Shown: piece after piece, positions 16,725 through 25,203 of the stretch
Layout of the letters: each line of letters begins with the position of its first letter
How positions within the stretch are numbered: position 1 is the first letter of the stretch
Source of the DNA: Sphingomonas sp. JUb134
GTDB lineage: Bacteria; Pseudomonadota; Alphaproteobacteria; Sphingomonadales; Sphingomonadaceae
Assembly: GCF_004341505.2 (NCBI RefSeq)
Contig: NZ_SLYP02000001.1
Span: forward strand, 1,747,001 to 1,811,000
Length of the DNA stretch: 64,000 nt
Reading direction: 5' to 3'
Program-made: the position numbers and the translations under genes
Notes under the pieces: model-generated
Seen by the model: only the letters and a program-made list of their open reading frames with translations
Told to the model about the DNA's origin: nothing
Databases searched by the model: none

Positions 16725-18074
16725 TCAGCGGTTGACCGGCACCCCGTAGAGGTCGTGCTCGTCGGCATCCTCCACCAGCACGGGGACGATGTCGCCCTGT
16801 GCGAGATGGCCGGAGTCGCGCAGGAACACCTCGCCGTCGATGCCCGGCGCATCTGCCTGCGAGCGGCCGGTGGCGCCGCCCTCTTCATCGACGTCGTCGA
16901 TGATGACCGGGATGGTGCGGCCGACCTTTGCCTGGAGCTTGGCTGCCGAGATCGCAGCGGTCTTCTCCATCAGGCGGGTGTAGCGCTCTTCCTTCACTTC
17001 CTCCGGCACCGGGTCCGGAAGCGTGTTGGCGGCCGCACCCTCGACCGGCTCGAAGCGGAATGCGCCGACGCGATCGAGCTGCGCCTCGTCCAGCCAGTCG
17101 AGGAGATACTGGAAGTCCTCCTCCGTCTCGCCGGGGAAGCCGACCACGAAGGACGAGCGGATCGCGATGTCGGGGCAGACCGCACGCCAGCCGCGGAGCC
17201 GCTCGAGCACCTTGGCGTCGTTGGCCGGGCGCTTCATCGAACGCAGCACCTTGGGGCTGGCGTGCTGGAACGGGATGTCGAGGTAAGGGACGATCAGCCC
17301 CTGCGCCATCAGCGGGATGACGTGGTCGACGTGCGGGTAGGGATAGACATAGTGCAGCCGCACCCAGACCGGCTGGTCGGGCGTGCCGAGCTTGCCGAGC
17401 TCGCGGGCAAGGTCGGTCATGTGCGGGCGAACTTCGGCGCCCTTCCAAATGCGCGGCTGGTCGCGGATGTCGATGCCGTAGGCGGAGGTGTCTTGGCTGA
17501 TGACCAGCAGCTCGCGCGTGCCGGCCGCCACCAGCTTCTCCGCCTCGCGCAGGATCGCGTCAGGACGCCGCGAGGCCAGGTCGCCGCGGATCGCCGGGAT
17601 GATGCAGAAGGAGCAGCGGTGGTTGCAGCCCTCGGAAATCTTCAGATAGCTGTAGTGGCGCGGCGTGAGCTTCAGCCCCGCCTCCGGCACCAGATCGACG
17701 AAGGGCGAGGGGATCGGCGGCGCCGCCTCATGCACGGCCTCGACCACCGACTCATACTGGTGCGCGCCGGTGATCGCGAGGACGTTGGGGAAGCGGGCGC
17801 GAATCGCCGCGGCCTCGTCGCCCATGCAGCCGGTGACGATGACGCGGCCGTTCTCGGCGATGGCTTCGCCGATCGCCTCGAGGCTCTCCTCCTTGGCGGA
17901 ATCGAGGAAGCCGCAGGTGTTGACGAGCACGACGTCTGCGCCGGCATAGTCCGGCGACAGCCCGTAGCCGTCGCTACGCAGCTTGGTGAGGATCCGTTCG
18001 CTGTCGACGAGGTTCTTCGGACAGCCGAGCGAGACCATCCCCACTTTGGGGGCTTCAGGAAGTCTGGTTGCCAT
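16725..18074 (-). CDS. rimO: Ribosomal protein uS12 methylthiotransferase RimO
   Basis: Radical-SAM enzyme that methylthiolates the conserved Asp of ribosomal protein S12. The 449 residues have three domains. The UPF0004 domain holds Cys18, Cys54 and Cys83, which bind the auxiliary 4Fe-4S cluster. The radical SAM core holds C150-x3-C154-x2-C157 ([11 protein letters not shown]). A C-terminal TRAM domain follows (about 375-449). The starting motif [16 protein letters not shown] is diagnostic for RimO rather than MiaB. Monocistronic by spacing. Confidence 0.96.
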   Translation of the reverse strand: MATRLPEAPKVGMVSLGCPKNLVDSERILTKLRSDGYGLSPDYAGADVVLVNTCGFLDSAKEESLEAIGEAIAENGRVIVTGCMGDEAAAIRARFPNVLAITGAHQYESVVEAVHEAAPPIPSPFVDLVPEAGLKLTPRHYSYLKISEGCNHRCSFCIIPAIRGDLASRRPDAILREAEKLVAAGTRELLVISQDTSAYGIDIRDQPRIWKGAEVRPHMTDLARELGKLGTPDQPVWVRLHYVYPYPHVDHVIPLMAQGLIVPYLDIPFQHASPKVLRSMKRPANDAKVLERLRGWRAVCPDIAIRSSFVVGFPGETEEDFQYLLDWLDEAQLDRVGAFRFEPVEGAAANTLPDPVPEEVKEERYTRLMEKTAAISAAKLQAKVGRTIPVIIDDVDEEGGATGRSQADAPGIDGEVFLRDSGHLAQGDIVPVLVEDADEHDLYGVPVNR

Positions 18075-18137
18075 GATCGCCGCGCGACATAGTGATTTCG
18101 TGCGAAAAAGATAGGGGCAGGAGGGGTTTGCCGGCGC

Positions 18138-18494
18138 TTAACCCGCCGGCGCGCGAAACACGAACCAGGCGCCCAACGCGATCAGCGCAAAGCCGATCAG
18201 GTGGTTCACCGTGATCTTCTGCCCCAGGTAGAGCACGGAAAAGGCGCAGAAGATCGCCAGCGTGATCACCTCCTGCATCGCCTTGAGCTGCGCGGCCGAA
18301 TAGACCTGCGCGCCGATGCGGTTCGCGGGCACGGCCAGGCAATATTCGAAGAACGCGATGCCCCAGCTGCCCAGGATGATCAGCAGCATCGGCGCGCTGC
18401 GGACCTTCAGATGCCCGTACCAGGCAAAGGTCATGAACAGGTTGGAGCAGACCAGCAGCAGGATCGGCAGCAACCGGGTCGCGACCTCCGGCAT
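18138..18494 (-). CDS. DMT-family small membrane protein (DUF486)
   Basis: 118 residues with four predicted membrane helices and the DUF486 signature (LFMTFAWYGHLK near residue 19, WGIAFFEYCLAVPANRIG near 44). The family belongs to the drug/metabolite transporter superfamily, but its substrate is unknown. The start overlaps the stop of the upstream potassium-channel gene (TGATG), so the two are coupled. Confidence 0.85.
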   Translation of the reverse strand: MPEVATRLLPILLLVCSNLFMTFAWYGHLKVRSAPMLLIILGSWGIAFFEYCLAVPANRIGAQVYSAAQLKAMQEVITLAIFCAFSVLYLGQKITVNHLIGFALIALGAWFVFRAPAG

Positions 18495-19537
18495 CAGGGC
18501 AGCGTCGGCCCGGAGGCCGTTTTCCGGTTCGGGACGATCTCCACGATCAGATCTCCCGACTGGAGCGATGCCGCCTCGGCTTCGGCGAAGCTGAAGAAGC
18601 GGTCACCGCGATAGACGCGTACGCCAAGCCCGGTCGTGATCCCCGAGAGCGGTTTTCCGATCTCCTCCGGCCGGACGGGGCGCTCCGACAAGGCGACGGG
18701 GCCGCCGATCGAGGCGAGATCGTTGATATAGTCCGCCATGTGCGGTCCGCGGCAGGATCCCGCCAGCAGCAATCCGGCAAAGCTGATCGGGTTGATCACG
18801 GTCGTGGCGCCCGCTGCCCGCGCCGGCAGTTCGTTGTCCTCTGCCTTGACGATGATGCTGATCGGCACCGTCGGCGCCAGATGGCGCGCGGTGAGCGTGA
18901 TCAGGATGGAGGTATCGTCCCGCCCGGCCGCCACGATGATCGTCCGGGCGTTTGCGACGCGCACGTCCTGCAAGACCGTGTCGCGCGTTGCATCCGCCTG
19001 GAGAACGGTGCAGCCAAATGCCTCGGCCGCGGCGAGGTTGTCCTGATCGCGGTCCACGACGACGATCCGCTGCGGCATCTCGCCCCGAGCGATCAGTTCG
19101 GCGACCGCCTCGGAACCGGTCTTGCCGAAGCCCGCGACGATCACATGGTCTTCCAGATTCTTTTGGATGCGCGCCATCAGCCATCGGTCCCAAGTACGTC
19201 GAAGCACGAATTGATAGGTGGTGCCGATGAACAGCAGCACCACGAAGACCCGGATCGGAGTGACGATCAACGCGTCGAACAGGCGGGCGCGCTCGGACAC
19301 CGGCGCGATATCCCCATAGCCCGTCGTCGTGATGGAGATCATCGTGAAGTAGATGACGTCGAGGAAGCTGACCTCGCCGTCGTAATTGTCCCGCAGCCCG
19401 GTGCGGTCGAACCAGTGGACGCTGATGGCGAGCGCGAGCAGCGAGAGAACCGCCACCACCCGCCAGGCGATCTGGGCCCAGACCGGCGTCTGGGACGCTC
19501 GCCTGAGCGTTCGGTGGGAGGGTTCGCGCCGGTTCAC
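18494..19537 (-). CDS. Potassium channel with RCK (TrkA-N) domain
   Basis: 347 residues. Two transmembrane helices (about 25-42 and 88-108) flank a pore loop with the K+ selectivity filter TTTGYGD at 70-76. A cytoplasmic RCK domain follows, with the Rossmann motif VIVAGFGKTGSEAV near 132 and VVVDRD, which bind NAD or act as a gating ring. A TrkA-C-like part follows (about 270-340). It starts with GTG, overlapping the upstream M23 gene stop (GTGA). The architecture matches MthK-like prokaryotic channels. Confidence 0.9.
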   Translation of the reverse strand: MNRREPSHRTLRRASQTPVWAQIAWRVVAVLSLLALAISVHWFDRTGLRDNYDGEVSFLDVIYFTMISITTTGYGDIAPVSERARLFDALIVTPIRVFVVLLFIGTTYQFVLRRTWDRWLMARIQKNLEDHVIVAGFGKTGSEAVAELIARGEMPQRIVVVDRDQDNLAAAEAFGCTVLQADATRDTVLQDVRVANARTIIVAAGRDDTSILITLTARHLAPTVPISIIVKAEDNELPARAAGATTVINPISFAGLLLAGSCRGPHMADYINDLASIGGPVALSERPVRPEEIGKPLSGITTGLGVRVYRGDRFFSFAEAEAASLQSGDLIVEIVPNRKTASGPTLP

Positions 19538-20613
19538 CGCGCGGGCAGCTTCGACAGCGGATCGACGGGCGCGCGGCCCTGGCGGATCTCAAAGTGCAAT
19601 TGCGGTCGGGCGGCATAGCCGGTCTCTCCCGAAACCGCGATCTGCTGTCCGCGTTTGACCGACTGCCCCCGCTGCACGAGCAACTCCTTCGCATGCCCAT
19701 AGACGCTGGTGTAGCGGTCACCGTGCCGGAGGATGACGACGCCGCCAAGGCCCGGAACGCCGCTGCCCGCATAAGCGACGACGCCGTCCGCCGCCGCGAG
19801 CACGGGCGTGCCGAGCGGCACCGCGATCTTAATGCCGTCGTTGCGTTCCCCGCTTTCGCCCGCGCCGAACCGCTTCGAGACGGTGCCGCTGGCGGGCCAT
19901 TGGAACTGGCCGGCCAGGCGCGCGGGCGGGGCCACCGCTGCACTGGGGGGCAGCACGCGGGCGGGCGAAGCGGTGGCTCGGGCGGGCTTGTCCTCCGGCT
20001 CGATCGCCGGTTCGCCGCCGGTCAGGATGTCGTCGATGTCGAGGCGGAAGGCAGCGGCCCGTTCGGCGACGCTCATGCCGGCAGTCGCCGCGGCGCCAGG
20101 GATGAGGATCCGCTGTCCGGTGCGGAGGATATAGGGATCCTCCAGCCCGTTGGCGGAGACGATCTTCGACCAGGGCACGCCATAGGCGCGGGCAATGGCG
20201 ATGCCGGTCTGCCCCTCGCGCACCAGATGGTAGCGACCACCCGGAATGGTGAGCTTCTGCCCCGGATAGATGGTGAAGGGCGGGGCGAGACCGTTGGCAC
20301 GCGCGATCGCTTCTGATCCCGCGCCTGTCTTGTTCGCGATCGCGCGCAGCGTCTCTCCGCGAGTTACGGTGTGGACGTCCTGCGCGACGGTCCGGGCGTC
20401 CGCCACGACGCGGTTGACCTCCCACGCGGGCGGCGCGGTCGGCGGCGCAGTGACGCCCTCCGCCTGCGGCTGCGCGCTGCCCGTCCGGTCGTCCGGCGGC
20501 CCCGCCACCGTTCTCGACGGGATCTGCTGCGGCCGGCCGCCGGGAATGCAGGCACTCAGCAGCCCCAGTGCCAGCAAGGGCAGAGCGCGGCAGCAAGCGC
20601 GTTGGCCGATCAT
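19534..20613 (-). CDS. LysM/M23 lipoprotein, NlpD/EnvC-like amidase activator
   Basis: 359 residues. The lipobox LLSAC (Cys22) marks an outer-membrane lipoprotein. Two LysM repeats follow (about 80-126 and 128-173, HTVTRGETL and YHLVREGQT), then a linker and a LytM/M23 domain (about 240-355). Two of the zinc-site positions are lost: HxGxD is NDGIK at 258-262, although His307 and His340 remain. A degenerate site is typical of NlpD/EnvC, which activate cell-wall amidases rather than cut peptidoglycan. It lies 41 bp downstream of serS; surE and pcm, frequent neighbours in this order, are absent. Confidence 0.88.
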   Translation of the reverse strand: MIGQRACCRALPLLALGLLSACIPGGRPQQIPSRTVAGPPDDRTGSAQPQAEGVTAPPTAPPAWEVNRVVADARTVAQDVHTVTRGETLRAIANKTGAGSEAIARANGLAPPFTIYPGQKLTIPGGRYHLVREGQTGIAIARAYGVPWSKIVSANGLEDPYILRTGQRILIPGAAATAGMSVAERAAAFRLDIDDILTGGEPAIEPEDKPARATASPARVLPPSAAVAPPARLAGQFQWPASGTVSKRFGAGESGERNDGIKIAVPLGTPVLAAADGVVAYAGSGVPGLGGVVILRHGDRYTSVYGHAKELLVQRGQSVKRGQQIAVSGETGYAARPQLHFEIRQGRAPVDPLSKLPAR

Positions 20614-20654
20614 GCGTTCCCCCTCGATCCCTTGCCTGGCCGGCAAACCGGTTT

Positions 20655-21935
20655 TCAGCGCGTCGGCGCGAGCGTCTCCAGTCCGCCCAGATAGGGCTGC
20701 AGCACGTCCGGCACGCCGACGCTGCCGTCGCCGCGCTGGTAATTCTCCAGCACTGCCACGAGCGTGCGCCCCACGGCCAGGCCGGAGCCGTTGAGCGTGT
20801 GGACGAAGCGAGTCGCCTTTTCACCCTCGGGCCGGAAGCGCGCGTTCATCCGGCGCGCCTGGAAATCGGTGCAGGTGGAGCAGCTCGAGATTTCCCGATA
20901 ACGATCCTGGCCCGGCAGCCACACCTCCAGGTCGTAGGTGCGCCCTGCCGAGAAGCCCATGTCGCCCGTGCACAGCTTCATGCGGCGGAACGGCAGGCCC
21001 AGGCGGGTGAGAATGTCCTCGGCCGCGGCGGTCATGCGCTCATGCTCCGCCTCCGACTGCTCGGGCGTCGTGATGGAGACCATCTCCGCCTTTTCGAACT
21101 GGTGCTGGCGGATGAAGCCGCGCGTGTCGCGACCGGCCGCACCCGCTTCGGAGCGGAAGCAGGCCGTCAGCGCGGTGAAGCGCAGCGGCAGCTCCGTCTC
21201 GCTCAGGATCTTGCCGGCGACGATGTTGGTGAGGCTGACCTCGGCGGTCGGGATCAGCCAGCGCCCGTCGGTAGTCCGGAACAGGTCCTCGGCGAACTTG
21301 GGCAGCTGCCCGGTTCCGAACAACGCCTCGTCCCGAACCAACAGCGGCGGCACGACCTGTTCGAAGCCGTGCGCATCGGAAAGCGTGTCGAGCATGAACT
21401 GGCCGAGCGCACGGTGCAGCCGTGCGGCGCCGCCGCGAACCAGCGTGAAGCGTGCCCCGGACAGCGCCGCGCCGGTTTCGAAGTCGAGGCCGATCGCGGG
21501 GCCGATCGCGTCGTGCTCCCGGACGGCGAAGTCGAAGCTCCGGGGCTGGCCGCGCTCGTGCACCAGGGCGTTGTCGTCTTCGTCGGCACCTTCCGGCACG
21601 TCGGCGAGGGGAAGGTTGGGGATGGACGCTAACCGCGCGGTGAGGTCCTCGCCGACCGTGCGCTCCTCTGCTTCCAGGGCGGGCAGCCGTTCCTTGAGGA
21701 TCGCCACCTCGGCCATCAGGGCAGCGGCGGTCTCCTCGTCCCGCTTTGCCTTCGCAGCGCCGATCGCCTTGGACGCTTCGTTGCGACGGGCCTGTCCTTG
21801 CTGCAGCTCGGTCACCAGCGCGCGACGGCGCTCATCCAGGGCGACGAGCTCGGCCGATACCGGCGCCAGGCCCCGGCGGGCTAGCGCTGCGTCGAAGGCT
21901 GCGGGATCGTCGCGGATCAAACGGATGTCGTGCAT
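20655..21935 (-). CDS. serS: Seryl-tRNA synthetase
   Basis: Class II aminoacyl-tRNA synthetase of 426 residues. The start [15 protein letters not shown] is the canonical N-terminus; the longer frame upstream is not coding. A coiled-coil tRNA-binding arm lies at about 30-105. The class II core follows, with motif 2 [24 protein letters not shown] split around residue 260 and motif 3 near the end ([17 protein letters not shown]). The [11 protein letters not shown] segment is also typical. It is divergent from the host-attachment gene. Confidence 0.96.
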   Translation of the reverse strand: MHDIRLIRDDPAAFDAALARRGLAPVSAELVALDERRRALVTELQQGQARRNEASKAIGAAKAKRDEETAAALMAEVAILKERLPALEAEERTVGEDLTARLASIPNLPLADVPEGADEDDNALVHERGQPRSFDFAVREHDAIGPAIGLDFETGAALSGARFTLVRGGAARLHRALGQFMLDTLSDAHGFEQVVPPLLVRDEALFGTGQLPKFAEDLFRTTDGRWLIPTAEVSLTNIVAGKILSETELPLRFTALTACFRSEAGAAGRDTRGFIRQHQFEKAEMVSITTPEQSEAEHERMTAAAEDILTRLGLPFRRMKLCTGDMGFSAGRTYDLEVWLPGQDRYREISSCSTCTDFQARRMNARFRPEGEKATRFVHTLNGSGLAVGRTLVAVLENYQRGDGSVGVPDVLQPYLGGLETLAPTR

Positions 21936-22048
21936 GGCCGCGGCTATGGCCGGGCGTTCCGCGCCGTGCAAGCCGCAAGACCAACCGGGGAAACCTGTAC
22001 GGCGAACGATGCGTTGGGCTGGCAACTGGAACGAGAGGAGACCCTTCC

Positions 22049-22558
22049 ATGCAGATCCCCCACGACGCCTTCGTGCTTGTCGCCGACGGCCGCAAGATGC
22101 TGTTCCTGCGCAACGAGGGTGACGCGGTGCAGCCGAACCTGCAGGTCGAGGCCAAGGAAATCCATCCGAACCCGAAGGACAGCGACCAGAAGCGGGATGC
22201 GTCCGGAACCGCGTCTTCCACCCAGTCCGGCCCCGGCGCCCCGTCCGTGGCCCGCAACGGCTCGATGCATGCCCAGGGTGGCGGCGCGCAGTTTGCGCCT
22301 TCGCGCGGCACCTTCGAGGAAACCGACTTCCACCAGCTGGAGGAGGATCGATTTGCCGCAGAGACCGCAGAGATGCTGCGCAAGCGCGCGCTCAGCAACG
22401 AGTTCGACAAGCTGATCATCGTTGCGCCGCCCAAGACGCTCGGCGAACTGCGCAAGCATTACCACAAGGAAGTCAGCACCCGCCTGATCGGGGAACTGGA
22501 CAAGGACCTGACCGGGCATCCGGTGGATCAGATCGAGCGCCTCCTGCTCGACGCCTGA
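22049..22558 (+). CDS. Host attachment family protein
   Basis: 169 residues. The N-terminal core ([14 protein letters not shown]) and C-terminal core ([24 protein letters not shown]...[19 protein letters not shown]) match the family called protein required for attachment to host cells, which is related to the baeRF/eRF1-like fold. In between lies a variable Gly/Ser/Ala-rich segment. A GAGGAG-type site precedes the ATG. A GGAAAC-N17-CGTT element 33 bp upstream (21989-22015) is a weak candidate EcfG promoter. The biochemical role is unknown; the name comes from an Agrobacterium phenotype. Confidence 0.82.
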   Translation: MQIPHDAFVLVADGRKMLFLRNEGDAVQPNLQVEAKEIHPNPKDSDQKRDASGTASSTQSGPGAPSVARNGSMHAQGGGAQFAPSRGTFEETDFHQLEEDRFAAETAEMLRKRALSNEFDKLIIVAPPKTLGELRKHYHKEVSTRLIGELDKDLTGHPVDQIERLLLDA

Positions 22559-22583
22559 CGCGCACGAGCCCCGAAAGAGGAAG

Positions 22584-22612
22584 GGCCGCGCGAGGCGATC
22601 GCGCGGCCTTTT
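22584..22612. terminator. Intrinsic terminator between two convergent genes
   Basis: GGCCGCGCGA-ggcga-TCGCGCGGCC is a perfect 10-bp stem followed by TTTT on the + strand. The T tract abuts the stop codon (22613-22615) of the convergent PEP-CTERM-like gene. It should stop + transcripts and, with a CTTCCTCTTT run on the other side, perhaps minus ones as well. Confidence 0.85.
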
Positions 22613-23503
22613 CTATGCGGAGGTTTCGGCCTGCGACTTGCGGGCGAAGCGGCGGCGGCCGACCAGCGCCGCGGCGGCGCCGCCGAACAGCAGCAGCATC
22701 GGCGGTGCGGGCACCGGAGCGGGCGGTCCCGGAGGTCCTGGAGGACCGGGCGGATGGCCATGCGAGCTGCCGGAACTGGTCGACGTCGAACTGGACGTCG
22801 AGGAGGAACTCGAGGTCGAGGACGAGGTGGACGTCGAGGATCCGCCGCTGCTGGTGGAGGTCGACGATCCGCCGGTGGAGGTCGACGTCGAGGACCCGCC
22901 CGTCGAGGTCGAGGAGCCTCCGGTCGACGTCGAGGTGGACGAGCCACCGGTGGAGGTCGACGAGCCCCCCGTAGACGTGGACGAGCCGCCAGTCGAAGTG
23001 GAGGATCCCCCCGTTGAGGTTGAGGATCCTCCACTCGACGTCGAGCCCCCGCTCGAACTGGAACTCGTGGTCGAGGAGATGACGATGCCGCTCGACCCGC
23101 CGGTGCCCCCGACGAAGCCACCGCCCCCAAAGAAGCCGCCGCCGCCGTAGAAGCCACCACCACCGGTGCCGCCGACGACCACAGGACCGCTGCTCCCGCC
23201 GCTCGGCGCGATCGGCACCTCGCCGCTCGAACCCACATAGACGGGGGGCGGGACCGACGGTTCCGGCGCCCCGGCGACCGTCACCACGGGCGGCGGACAG
23301 GCGGCAGTTGCGACTACCGGGTTGCGAAGCAGCCGCTTGGTGGGGCGGGGAGTCTCCTGGCGCGCGACTCGCTTCTTCGGGACGATGCGTTTGGTGATGC
23401 CGTAGCTGGTCGGATTCTCGGCCACGTGCACGGCGCCGCCTCCGACCAATGCGCCCCCACAGGCGCATGCACAGAGTTTCGCCAAGGCCATACGAACCGA
23501 CAT
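22613..23503 (-). CDS. Ser/Thr/Gly-rich surface protein with PEP-CTERM-like tail
   Basis: 296 residues. A hydrophobic N-terminus suggests export. A Gly/Phe-rich stretch lies at about 110-138, then about 100 residues of almost pure Ser/Thr/Gly (144-247) built from the unit GGSSTST. A collagen-like PPGPPGPPGPP stretch comes at 251-261, and PAPPMLLLFGGAAAALVGRRRFARK forms the tail, a PEP-CTERM-like sorting signal with PAPP in place of PEP. Such tracts are likely O-glycosylated or flexible stalks. The start is chosen at the ATG preceded by GAAGAG. The mirror frame on the + strand is a repeat shadow. Confidence 0.7.
   Translation of the reverse strand: MSVRMALAKLCACACGGALVGGGAVHVAENPTSYGITKRIVPKKRVARQETPRPTKRLLRNPVVATAACPPPVVTVAGAPEPSVPPPVYVGSSGEVPIAPSGGSSGPVVVGGTGGGGFYGGGGFFGGGGFVGGTGGSSGIVISSTTSSSSSGGSTSSGGSSTSTGGSSTSTGGSSTSTGGSSTSTGGSSTSTSTGGSSTSTGGSSTSTSTGGSSTSTSSGGSSTSTSSSTSSSSSTSSSTSTSSGSSHGHPPGPPGPPGPPAPVPAPPMLLLFGGAAAALVGRRRFARKSQAETSA
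22780..23075 (-). repeat. Imperfect tandem repeat coding GGSSTST units
   Basis: A roughly 300 bp run of variants of a 21-bp unit (Gly-Gly-Ser-Ser-Thr-Ser-Thr), interrupted by longer STSTST blocks. Units differ mostly at synonymous positions, so the protein repeat is kept while the DNA drifts. It could change length by slippage. Confidence 0.75.
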
Positions 23504-23897
23504 AGTGCCACTCTTCATCTTTGGCAGGAGTCGCAGCCGTCGGATGACGGCGGCGCTACGCTCGCACGCACCGGGTCCGGCGCACCGTGTGGAGCGAGAG
23601 ACCATTAACGCATCTATAACCATATAGTGGCGTGCGTTTACAGCCTTCTTGGCGCCGCCGGGGCGCTTGTGTCGTTATGGTACGGACGCGGAAGTGTTCG
23701 CAGGTCGGAACATCTGCAAGCTTCCAAGTCATGATCGGCGGTATCCAGAATTTCCCCGAAGTCGATCGGGATAAAAGCTAGTGTTCCTGCGGCTTTGTGG
23801 CGCTTGTGATGGCTTGTGCTTGTCAGTATAGGCGCGCCAGGCACAGGCGGTTCCCCCGCCAGTACGTTCGGGCGGGAGACCGGGGTGGAGAGTGGGG
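23504..23897. other. Divergent regulatory gap between surface protein gene and dksA-like gene
   Basis: This 394 bp gap holds no recognisable gene and has locally lower GC. It carries the dksA-side promoter candidate (23804-23832) and a TTAA-N7-ATAA element at 23605-23619 that resembles a CtrA box with one mismatch. Confidence 0.5.
23804..23832 (+). promoter_or_regulatory. Candidate housekeeping promoter for the DksA-like gene
   Basis: TTGTGA-N17-TATAGG matches the sigma70 -35 and -10 hexamers at 4 of 6 positions each with ideal spacing. It would give a leader of about 60 nt before the ATG at 23898. Confidence 0.45.
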
Positions 23898-24365
23898 ATG
23901 GCAAGTGTATTTGATTTGACCGGGCAATCTGACACACCGCCCGTTGCGGCCAATGACCAGGTCGCCGATGGCTATCGTCCAAGTTCGGACGAGCCGTTCA
24001 TGAACCTGCGGCAGCAGGCATATTTTCGACAGAAGCTGCTCGCGTGGAAGGAAGCGATCCACCGCGAGGCACAGGGCACGCTTTCCCAGTTGCAGGTGGA
24101 CTCGCTTCGCGAAGCGGACCTGACGGACCGTGCATCGAGCGAAACCGACTGGTCGATCGAACTGCGCACCCGCGATCGCCAGCGCAAGCTGATCGCAAAG
24201 ATCGACGCGGCCCTTCGCCGCATCGAAGATGGCGAATATGGCTATTGCGAAGTGACGGGAGAGCCGATCTCGTTGGGCCGGCTGGAAGCGCGGCCGATCG
24301 CCACCATGACCGTCGAGGCGCAGGAGCGACACGAGCGGCAGGAGAAGATCTCTCGCGAGGAGTAG
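23898..24365 (+). CDS. dksA: DksA/TraR-family transcription factor
   Basis: 155 residues. DksA binds the RNA polymerase secondary channel and with ppGpp adjusts rRNA and amino-acid gene transcription. A long coiled coil (about 35-105) carries the acidic tip region EADLTDRASSETD. The C-terminal globular part is YGYCEVTGEPISLGRLEARPIA, in which only one of the four zinc-binding Cys remains, as usual in alphaproteobacterial DksA. The ATG at 23898 is 7 nt after GGAG; a GTG two codons earlier is less likely. Confidence 0.88.
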   Translation: MASVFDLTGQSDTPPVAANDQVADGYRPSSDEPFMNLRQQAYFRQKLLAWKEAIHREAQGTLSQLQVDSLREADLTDRASSETDWSIELRTRDRQRKLIAKIDAALRRIEDGEYGYCEVTGEPISLGRLEARPIATMTVEAQERHERQEKISREE

Positions 24366-24384
24366 GCCTCACATCGCCGCACCG

Positions 24385-24399
24385 TTAACTTTTGGGTAA
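24385..24399 (+). promoter_or_regulatory. CtrA-like site upstream of the PilZ gene
   Basis: TTAA-N7-GTAA matches the CtrA consensus TTAA-N7-TTAA at 7 of 8 positions. It lies between the dksA-like stop and the PilZ open frame, where a promoter for the latter should be. One mismatch and no binding data, so tentative. Confidence 0.3.
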
Positions 24400-24447
24400 G
24401 GAGTTGCTGGTTGAGGTCTGCCGAAGCACGCGTTCGGAGTAGATAGG

Positions 24448-24792
24448 ATCAGCGAGGATATTTCCCCCGACGGCCAGCACAAGCGCGCCCAGGATCGCGA
24501 CAGCCTCCTGCTCACTGCCACGCTGCGGCGGGTGGGGCGCGGCGATCCGGTGCCGGTGCGGATCAGAAACCTTTCGGCAGGCGGCCTGATGGCAGAGCAC
24601 GGGCCGGTGCTGCCCGTAGGAGCCGAAGTGGAGATCGATCTGCGAGGCGTGGGCCTGGTGCGCGGGACGGTGGCTTGGTCCACCGAAGGGCGCATCGGTG
24701 TCGCCTTTGTCGAAGAGATCGACCCGAAGGCTGCACGCAAGCCGGTCACCGTTCGCAAGCCAGAAGCACAACCGCTCAAGCGTCCGCTTTGA
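24448..24792 (+). CDS. PilZ domain protein (start uncertain)
   Basis: A single PilZ domain, the c-di-GMP receptor fold. The open frame reads QHKRAQDRDSLLLTATLRRVG, then PVRIRNLSAGGLMAEHG. RD.S and NLSAGGLM correspond to the RxxxR and D/NxSxxG ligand motifs, the first in degenerate form. The only conventional start, GTG 24532, would delete the first motif. No ATG, GTG or TTG lies between the upstream stop (24412) and 24532. ATC 24448 is 8 nt after GGAG; CTG 24418 and ATT 24460 are alternatives. A sequence error upstream is also possible. The minimum coding span is 24532-24792. Confidence 0.7.
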   Translation: MSEDISPDGQHKRAQDRDSLLLTATLRRVGRGDPVPVRIRNLSAGGLMAEHGPVLPVGAEVEIDLRGVGLVRGTVAWSTEGRIGVAFVEEIDPKAARKPVTVRKPEAQPLKRPL

Positions 24793-24862
24793 TCCTGCAG
24801 CTTTGGTGAGGTCCCCGCGCTCTGCACGCGCTTTGCGGGCGCAGGGGCATGCGGGGGTCGTG

Positions 24863-24888
24863 GGGCGCGGATCTTTCGACCCGCGCCC
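24863..24888. terminator. Hairpin between convergent PilZ and DUF465 genes
   Basis: GGGCGCGG and CCGCGCCC form an 8-bp stem around a 10-nt loop. There is no clear T tract on either strand, so it may end transcripts only weakly or protect 3' ends. Confidence 0.4.
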
Positions 24889-24895
24889 GAAGGCA

Positions 24896-25051
24896 TCACT
24901 GCGCCGTCATCTCTTGCTTGATCTGCAACTTGCGCTTCTTGAGCGTGGCGAGCGTCTCCTGATCCGGGGACGGGCGTCGCGACTCGGCCATGATCTGGCT
25001 GTCGAGCAGTGCGTGCTTCGCCTCAAGCGCGGCGAGATGGCCAGTCTGCAT
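24896..25051 (-). CDS. DUF465/YdcH-family small protein (first of a divergent pair)
   Basis: 51 residues forming one helical hairpin: LAALEAKHALLDSQIMAE, a short turn, then LATLKKRKLQIKQEM, the DUF465 signature. The function is unknown; the proteins resemble short coiled coils. The start is the ATG with AGAGGA 8 nt upstream; the longer frame adds a low-quality N-terminus. It is divergent from a second DUF465 gene 152 bp away. Confidence 0.85.
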   Translation of the reverse strand: MQTGHLAALEAKHALLDSQIMAESRRPSPDQETLATLKKRKLQIKQEMTAQ

Positions 25052-25203
25052 GGATGCAATCCTCTGCTGTTGGGGTTGGGGGAGGAGCATTAGAACACGC
25101 GATTCTCCGCTTGTCTCCGCACTAGCCGTGCGCTTTCGACGCGCCGTGCGGAAAGTGCAGACGGAGCGTTGCACCCTTCCTCGACACAGGCAATGGTTAG
25201 CGG

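Noticed and set aside
22780..23075. Regular repeats that might suggest a CRISPR array
   Set aside because: The units are contiguous, codon-periodic (21 bp) and lie inside a gene, without unique spacers.
22638..23150. Acidic Val/Glu/Asp/Pro-rich open frame (EVDEPPVEV repeats) on the + strand
   Set aside because: It is the exact mirror of the GGSSTST repeats of the minus-strand surface protein and has no export signal or ribosome site of its own.
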